DNA from: Pomphorhynchus laevis
Lineage: Eukaryota; Acanthocephala; Palaeacanthocephala; Echinorhynchida; Pomphorhynchidae
Reading direction: 5' to 3'
DNA length: 64,000 bases
Assembly (NCBI GenBank): GCA_012934845.2
Contig: WNNJ02000322.1
Location: 124,001-188,000 of the forward strand
In this document: positions 35,101-44,100 of the stretch, piece by piece
Layout: every line of letters begins with the position of its first letter
How positions within the stretch are numbered: position 1 is the stretch's first letter
Translations under genes and position numbers: made by a program
Notes under the pieces: generated by a model
Told to the model about the DNA's origin: nothing
Database searches by the model: none
Seen by the model: only the letters and a program-made list of their open reading frames with translations

Positions 35101-38100
35101 AAATTGGATCGGATTTGTCGTTTGAAGCACGGCAGGGAAGTTGATTGGCGTATATGAATGGGCAGATGGTTCCACGATAGAGGAGCAGCCACCAGGAAGG
35201 AGCGGAGTCCAAAGGAGGTAGAGTAGTTTGGGACATGTAAAAGAAGGGAATTACCTGAACACAAGGAATGGTAAACAGGAGGAGAATTATCAAGAAAATG
35301 AAGGTTGAGAAATGAAGGGGTATGAAAAGTTACAAGGCGGAAAGCAACGATAAGAAGACGAATTTGAACACGACAATAAATTGTAGGCAAATCGAGAGAA
35401 GCAAGATGGTAGGATGTATGATCAAAACGACGAAGACAGAGGAGAATTCGGACGGCTGCGTTGACTATGCGTTGTAAAGGAAGAAGAGTGGATTTATGTG
35501 AGTTGGAAAATAGATTAAGACAATAATCGAGTCTAGAAAAAGGAGAGAAGATAGTAGAGTCATACAAGAAGGGAAATCGATCAATCTACGAACTTGACGG
35601 ATGTTGCGGAGTATCAAGGTAGATGAGCGTACTTAATCTCTAACGAAAGGTTTAAGTGAAAGTCGGTTGTCAAAATGGAAGCCTAGGAAAACGAGATTAT
35701 CAACGATAGGAAGAATTGTAGAATTTAATGATACGGAGGGAGGTTCGAAGCCGAGGCGTCGAGGTAGGATCCACATAATTTTGGATTTATCGGGATTTAG
35801 AGAAAGGCGAAGGGAAGAAAGATGATTGGAAATTGAGACAAGACAATCCGAAGCGGAAACACTAATATCGTGAATACGATAAACAGGTGCATGAGCATAG
35901 ATGAGAATGTCATCAGCATATTGCATAACACGGAAGTTTAATGTATGAGAAATCGAAGACAATTACCGATAAGAAGAGAGAAAAGCATAGGGCCTAATAC
36001 GGAGCCTTGTGGAACACCAGTCGGGATGGATGAATGATGGGATAGAGAAGAGTTAGAATAGACGCGAAATGTATGGTTTGATAGATATGAAGAAAACCAT
36101 GATACAGTTGGTAAAGAGAAGCCATAATCATGACGAAGGCGATGGAGAAGAATCAAGTGATCGACGATGTCAAAAGCAGACGATAGATCAAGAGAAACTA
36201 TGACACTACATAATTTATGATCGCGCGATATGAGTAAGTCGTTATAAACTTGAAGACATTCAATTTCGGTAGAGTAATTTGAGAGAAAAGCGGCTTGGAA
36301 GGGAGGAAATAAGTTAGAGGAATAGAGATATGTATTAACTTGCTTGAGAACGAGACGCTCAAGGAGTTTAGAGAGGGTTGGGAGAAGTGAAATAGGACGG
36401 TACGAAGATGGTAGTGAGGAGTTGAGAGATTGCTTTTTGATGAGAGGACATACAGTGGCGCATTTCCAAATGGAAGGAAATGTATGAGCAATCGAAGACA
36501 AGTCACCGAAAAGAAGAGAGAAAAGCTATTAGACCCTATTGTTAAGGGTCTAATAAGTTTATGAATTAACGCCTAATTGTTAGCGGTCAAACCGTTAATT
36601 TGATCGCAAAAATGCTTTTGAAGGCACATATACATATGTGCCTAGCACAATTGTGCATGACACAATCCATTCAATATGGATTCATTGCGACTTGATCGGA
36701 ATTACAACTTTTCATTTTCCCAATAAAGTCAGCTTAAGTGAATGAGGATTTTTCTATACGTATTTTCAGCATAACACAAAACGATAATATGAATTATTGC
36801 ATAATGTATCATAATATATATTCATATATAATCGGGTATCTTAATATCCGATTAAAATATGCTGCTGTACTTTCAATCTTATAATCTTTATATGAACGAA
36901 TTTTTATTATTTGATATTATAAATTTATCATTTATAATTGGGTGCTTTACGATTCCGGATTATATTTTATGATTGTTCTCCCGCTAGTAATAAACAATTT
37001 CTATTTCCTGTGACTTTTATATTTAAACATATTATCAAATGTTTTTTTTCTACGAATTGTATTAACGATTTAACAAATATTCATAAATTTTAGTTATAAC
37101 GCTCATATTTGGTCAGATACTGTACGCACTTTTGTGCTGGAGTTTCATTCGATCAATTTTAGCAAAAATTCCAACACCGCCCTCTGAGGTAATTGTAGTT
37201 TTTAATTATTTTGATTTTAATTTTTTTATTGTCTTTTTAATATTTTATTGAACTTATTTAATAAATATTTATTGATTAATTTAATAATTAATAATTATTA
37301 ACTAAACTAATAGATGATAAAGAAAATTTTGGTTTCTCTAAAAAAATTTGGTTTCTTTTAAAAAAAATTTGGTTTCTTTTAAAAAAAATTTGGTTTCTAA
37401 TAAACATACAATATCTTATCATCAGGATCTGAAATGTTGAAATAATAAAAATAAAAAATACAGCATAGATAATTGAAAATCCCTTAGAATGTCCAAATCA
37501 TGCTTTATATCTCCTCCTATTTATCAAAACTTGGATGGCTAAGTATTAACCATCGCGTTCGTTTTCGTCTGCTTTGCCTGACTTTTCGCCTTCTCCATTG
37601 TAATTCTCTTTCTTATCTCTGTCTGCCAACTCTAAGTGAATCTCGCAATCTTTCTACTTACCTACGTTCCTGTGATTCTCTTCTGCTACACGTACCTATT
37701 CACTCAACCAACTTCGGCCGTCGATCCCTACATATCGCTGCTCTTCTCCTTTGGAATTCCTTACCTGATCATCTGCGATCATCATCCTCACTCCGATTTT
37801 TCAAAAAGCAACTACAATCAATACTACTAAACGATTAACTTTTTTCAATCTGTTTTGCTTTTGTGGGCTTGTAAGCACACAGTCTGTGTGCATTTGCCAC
37901 ATTAAAAACTTTCCTAGCATTCCTAGCATACTGTATACATCTAGATATTAAAATTTTTTAATTTTTTTTTTAATTTAAACTCTTAAGTGGCAAATTTTTA
38001 TGGACGGATAATAAATAATATACTTTGTATTAGAATAAGATACTAGATAGTTATTTCAGAGGAAATACATCATTAGCATGTATTTGGCACCGCTGCTATG

Positions 38101-41100
38101 TTGGGTAGAAAAGTTAGGGGCCGAAACCTGATAACATAGCAGTTCCTCCTGATGACCTCTAATTCTTATTCTGATACAACGTCTGCTATTTATTAGTCAA
38201 TTCATAAAAATGACGTTTATTTTAAATTTCATTTTTTTATTTTCAATGATGAATTAATAATTATTTATTTTTTGAACTTTTTTGCATTTTTAGTTTTCAA
38301 AATATTTTTAGTTTTTAATTTTTAAATTAAATTTAAATTTAAAATTTGAATTTAAGCCTTTGTTTCTACTAATTGCTCAGATTTATCTATAGGTGATAGC
38401 CATTTTTATAGCTGCAATTATAGCGACTTGTTGAATCGATCATTTTAAAGGATTCGATCAGTATAATCATTTTACGTCCTTGTTATCATTTGTGTTATGA
38501 AATTTACAAATCTTAGTAAATTTTAAACTGATAGTATTGGGTCGTCACTGCGAATTCTACTCAGGTGGAATTTAATAATTAATGTCGCCGCAACTTGTGT
38601 AATGTAAAGAAGTCTGAATTTTTAAATTTCATTATTGATCGTAATATAACTTAATCGTTCAATAGTATAATTGTAAGTAAATAATTATTACATAAAATTT
38701 AATAATTTCTTTTTCGTAACGTTTAATACTTTACGAAACTATCAATAATTATTTGATGGTTTAATTAATTTTTGTTCTCAAGTTTTACATATCTTCCGAC
38801 GTTACATCACGATTTATGTACGACTTGGATGAGGAGCATTCCGTCGAATACTTGAACGAACACGCTAAGGATTTACCAGTACTTTGTCGTCTACCAAACG
38901 GGTGTAAGTAAATAATCATTTTTCTAAATATGTTATAAATTCGTAATATATAATGCGTTTTTCGATTCGTTTTTTACTAGGAGCGGCATACTTAGCCGTT
39001 TCTCTAGCATAAACAATATAAGCGGGCTAAATGATATTCTAAATGGAACAATAAATGTTCCATTTTGTGTATTGAACATTTGGTATTCTCGTGGAATATG
39101 AAAGCGTCATTCTTTTGTATAATGGTGGAATATCAAAGCGTCAATAAAATTTACAGTTCGTTATATAATACTTTACTAATACTTACTAATACTTTAGTAA
39201 GCTGATTAATAGTGAAAGCTCGAATATATCTAGGATAAAAATTTGGAAAGATTATATATTTGATAAAATTAAAAATAAAATGAAAATAACAAACAATTAT
39301 AAAAGGAAAGATAAAATTAATAAAGATATGTATAAAGAACTTACTAAATTAAAGGATAACTATATAATAACAACTATTGATAAAGCTAGTAATAACTTTG
39401 TCTTCATGTGCAAAAAGCTTTATTATGATATACTAATGAAAGAGGTTAATTCTAATGATTTAAATGTAAATCCAACATATGAACGTAGTGAGTTGAGTTT
39501 AGAAACAATTATTACAAGTCACTGTTCTATAATGGATAAAAAGGGTATAAAGGTTGAATTAGATAATAAAACTATACCTATATTATATTGGAATCCAAAA
39601 TTACATAAAAAGTCGAATAAAACCTAGGTTCATATGTAGTGCGTTTAAATGTACATTAAAACCATTTTCTGTCTATATGAATAAAATACTTAAAGTAATT
39701 AAAGCACATTTTAAAAAATATTGCAAGGTAATCGAAATTAATACTGGTATAAAACACTATTTCAGTATTAATTCTACAAAAGAATTTTTAGAACAGACAA
39801 AAGGAATAAATTTTCAAAATATAAATACATACGATTTTAGTACGCTTTATACAAATCTAGATTTAGTAGATATTAAAGTAGCGTTGGTAAAATTTATTAA
39901 TCTTATATTCGGAAAAAGACATACATATATATGTTATAAAATTATAACGCCTATCTAACAAAAATTAAACCATCAAATAAATATAAATATATGGATAAAA
40001 TTGAATTAATAGAATCCTTAAATATTTTGATAAATCAAAATTATTTAAAAGTAGGGACATCTATATTTAGACAAGTAAAAGGTGTTCCAATGGGTGGTAA
40101 TAGTAGCCCAATTATAGCTGACTTGTTTTTAAGCTTTATAGAATATGAATTTGTTCATAACTGTGTAAAAACTAAATCTAAACAATATAAATATATGAAA
40201 TATATGTTTCGATACATTGATGATATATGTGTATTTAATTCTAATAATTTTTATTCAATTAGTGAACAAATTTATCCAGAAAGCCTTATTCTTAACAAAA
40301 CCAATATTAATGATAAAGAAGGTGTATATCTAGATATGAACATTAAATTAACATTAACTAAAACTACTATTAATTTATATCGTAAAGATGACATATTTAA
40401 ATTTACAAGAAACATATTTTTGCATGAGCATTCATGCATACCATATAATATAAAATATAATACATTAAATAATGAAATTTTAAGAATTGCAACAATATGT
40501 AATGATATTGGCTTTCTTCAAAATCATTTAAATAATTTAATAGATACATATTTTAAACTAGGTTACTATAAAAATAACATCAAGCAGAAAATAGTAAAAT
40601 AAATAAATCAACACAATAATATAAAGAATTAATTTTAACTCTTAAGGGGCAAATTTTTTTGGATGGATAATAAATAATATACTTTGCATTAGAATAAGAT
40701 ACTATATAGTTATTTCAGAGGAAATACATCATTAGCATGTATTTGGCCCCGCTGCCATTTAGGGTCCAGTAATAGTGGCCGAAACTTGATTGCAAAACAG
40801 TTCCTCCTGATTACCTCTAATCCTTATTCTGATACAACGTCTGCTATTTATTAGTCAATTCATAAAAATGACTTTTATTTTAAATTTTAATTTCTTATTT
40901 TAAATGATTAATTTTTTAAAATAAAATTTTAAATAATTATTTTTTTTTAAATGATAAATTGGTAATGATGTATGTTGAATGCATGTTTTATGCATTAGAA
41001 AGATGACCTTTTGTCTAAATTCTAAAATATCGTATTTTATTTATTAATAAATTCATAAAATTTGAATCTAATAATGAATTTTTAGCTTATAATAATTGAT

Positions 41101-44100
41101 GTTAAAATAATCATTTTTTAATATTTATATAATTATAAATTATCTATATTTAGTACAGAATACGTAATTAATGAACAATTCAGTGTAAATAAACTACTTC
41201 ATTTACACTCTTATATTATACTATAAAGAAATAAAAAAGCTTACACAAGCAAAGAAAACATACTTTGTTTTATTTTTTAGGATTTTTTCAATATTTTCCA
41301 ATTGTTTGTAACGTTCCTCAGTGTCAATTTCTATTGTTCGTATGTTGATACTAGTTTTCAATTGATGGCATTTTTGAAATTCGTTATATTTTAAAGTTAC
41401 TGAGATTATTGTTTCGTCGATATCTTTCTTGCCTGATACCTAACCAAGATACATTTACGTATTCGACATTTTTACTATTTTTTATTTCAATAGTTTTTCT
41501 ATTTTGTTTCATATTTAGCATTCGTATAATGTTAAAATCTCAATTCACAAATGAATCTTTGAATCTTCAATCTTTTTACAACACAGAACTTCTATGAATC
41601 TTCAATTCATAGAAGTTCTATGTTGTAAAAAAGGATGCCAAAACTTTTTAGTTATAAAAATCTTTAGTTACAAAAATCTGACTCAAAAAATCGAAGATTT
41701 ACATTTTTATATTTATCTATTACAAAAAATACGTAGACTCAATTAACTGATCTGTTTGCGAGCGGGTCGAGGCGAGTTTGAAAGTATTCGAAACGACTTT
41801 AATTATTAAATAAGCATAATGGTACATAATTTCTTATTAAATAGATTATTTAAAATCATTTAATATTTATCAATTATAAAATTTATCAACGTAACTATTG
41901 ATTGTTCTCTTTTTAATTTAATTTATAAGTATCTAACATGTTACAGATTTAATTGTATAATCCTAATATTTATATATTATATATTTATATATAAATAGAT
42001 AAATATCTAAATATATTTTAATATTTATATTTTTAATTAAAATCATATTAATAATTTTATATTTTTCCGTTTAGACCATTAATACCATGAATTATGTAAA
42101 ATGGAATTATGTTTTGAGAATATGAGATTTAATTACCCGATTAAATATAGTTTATTGATTTTAAAGATAAAGTACAAGTTTCTACTTTCATGTAGGTCTC
42201 TCAATTAAACATATTATAGTACACCTGTGAATTTGAAAGCATTTTATATTAATTAGATTCTTAATCATGTAAATGAGTTTTGATGTATCAAATATGATAT
42301 GTGGCGATGTTAGTTGTAATGTTCGTTAAGATTTATTCGTAAAGTGTTAAGCGCATTTTTTAAATATGCATTTATTGATCAAATGATATGAATTAAAAAA
42401 TTAAATCTGTATTTAATTATTATTTAATTTTCTTTATTTTTTATATTTTTAAACTTTTTAGCTGTTCGGTTTTGCAACATATGTATGTGTATCAAGCCAG
42501 ATCGTTGTCATCATTGTTCAGTTTGCAATAGATGTATATTAAAAATGGATCATCACTGTCCTTGGTAAGCAAGGTATCGATATTAGTAACCGCTAAATTT
42601 CTAATTTAGGCTGAATAGATGTGTATCATTTGAAAATTACAAATATTTCTATCTTACTATATTATGGGGATTTGTAACGTCGCTGTTTCTTGTTGGATCA
42701 AGTGCAAAATACTTTGTGCAATTTTGGACTGTTAGTAGGTGACATTTTTTCATAAGCCGCGTTTTTGATTTTATAGTAGTTTCGGATTATTTTGTCATTT
42801 TTGATTTTATAGACGTTCTTGATTGCCTTGCACTTTTTTAAATAATTTGTATTTTATAAATAAATTTAAAGCTTATTATATATTAAATAAAATCCACAGC
42901 ACCCCTATACATTTATTAGACAAAAATATATTTTTTGTATTTGTCGTCTAATTTTTTACATAATCACGTAATTACCTCCATTCACTATTCTATAGTTTGT
43001 ATTCATTTTATTTGTTTCCATTTTACTATTAATTTTATACCAAAATTCTCATTTTTCAATTATAAATTACATAATTTTTGCAATAATAATTTTTAGTTTA
43101 TGATTTATATTTTAACTCACATAATTTAAACTCTCCAGCAGAACTTCTACTAAAACTCTTCATAATTACTTTTACAAAAATTCTTTGCCAAAGATTTTTA
43201 ATAAATTACTGAGATAAAGTTACATAAATTATAACTTATCTATTTTCAAAGATCTTTCATAAAATCGTTAATGCAAAACTGCAAATGTCAGTTTCAAGGT
43301 GATATTCACTGATACTGAATATCACCTTAAAACTGGCAATTTAAACTCTGGAACTAAAAATCGATTCCATTCCAGTCAAGGAATGTTAAAAATGCGTATT
43401 TTTGTGTGTCATATTTTTATCGGGTTGCGAAACTACGAATGCCATAAATACTTTTAAATGTGAATTAGTCTGAATGATAAACAATTAAATTTTATTGATT
43501 ATAATTTATGTTATGTTACTATTCGTTTAGCTGACTCAGACGTTTCATCCATTTTACGTTTCGCTGTGATGTACCAATTCTTTGTTTCATTGATCATGGG
43601 TATAAGTCTAATATCGCTGCTCACTTTCCATACATTTTTAGTATCGAAGAACAGAACAACACTAGGTACTTTTATTTATGAAGTTACCATATATTATTTT
43701 AGATTACAATTCTCAATCATCTGATTTTGTTTAATCATTTAATATTTTTTTTATTTAAAAAACATTAAACAATAATGTTGTTTTTAAACATTTAACGTTT
43801 CGTTTATTCTTTTAATGTCGCATTTATTAAAGACGTTATTAAAGACGTTAAGATGTTTATCGTTTAGTACGATAAACTTTAATATAATAAATTTTTGCGT
43901 GTTGTGAAACAGGTTCGTGATAATAGCAGCAGCTATTGAACTGATCCTTTTTATCGAATAAATTGTCGTATTTTTGATTTCATTCTATAAATAAATTACA
44001 ATTAAAAGAAACAAATGGATATTTTCAAAAAGTTATTAATAAAATTGTAATTTCGGTCACTATTTTTATTCTGCAAGTTACTTCAATAGCATTTGCATAT

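Larger units (their letters stand above)
20104..37093 (+). other. Acyltransferase intron 2 (16,990 bp, transposon-filled)
   Basis: Donor GTAAGT and acceptor TTTTAG join phase-1 exons 2 and 3. Nearly all of it is LINE-A and LINE-B copies plus small repeats, listed separately. The neighbouring introns of this gene are as short as 45-58 bp, so this one has grown by repeated insertion. Confidence 0.85.

Noticed and set aside
38100-38160. Hammerhead ribozyme in the FR element (GAAAC followed by CTGATGA)
   Set aside because: The cores are present but no stem II can form flush with them and stem III is missing.
38001-38205. Viral inverted terminal repeat because of the T-shaped fold
   Set aside because: No viral gene anywhere near. 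Dispersed copies fit a foldback repeat better.
39991-40602. Group II intron or retron reverse transcriptase (YIDD)
   Set aside because: The N-terminal block, DFSTLYT and the neighbouring motifs fit Penelope-like elements, and the host is an animal.
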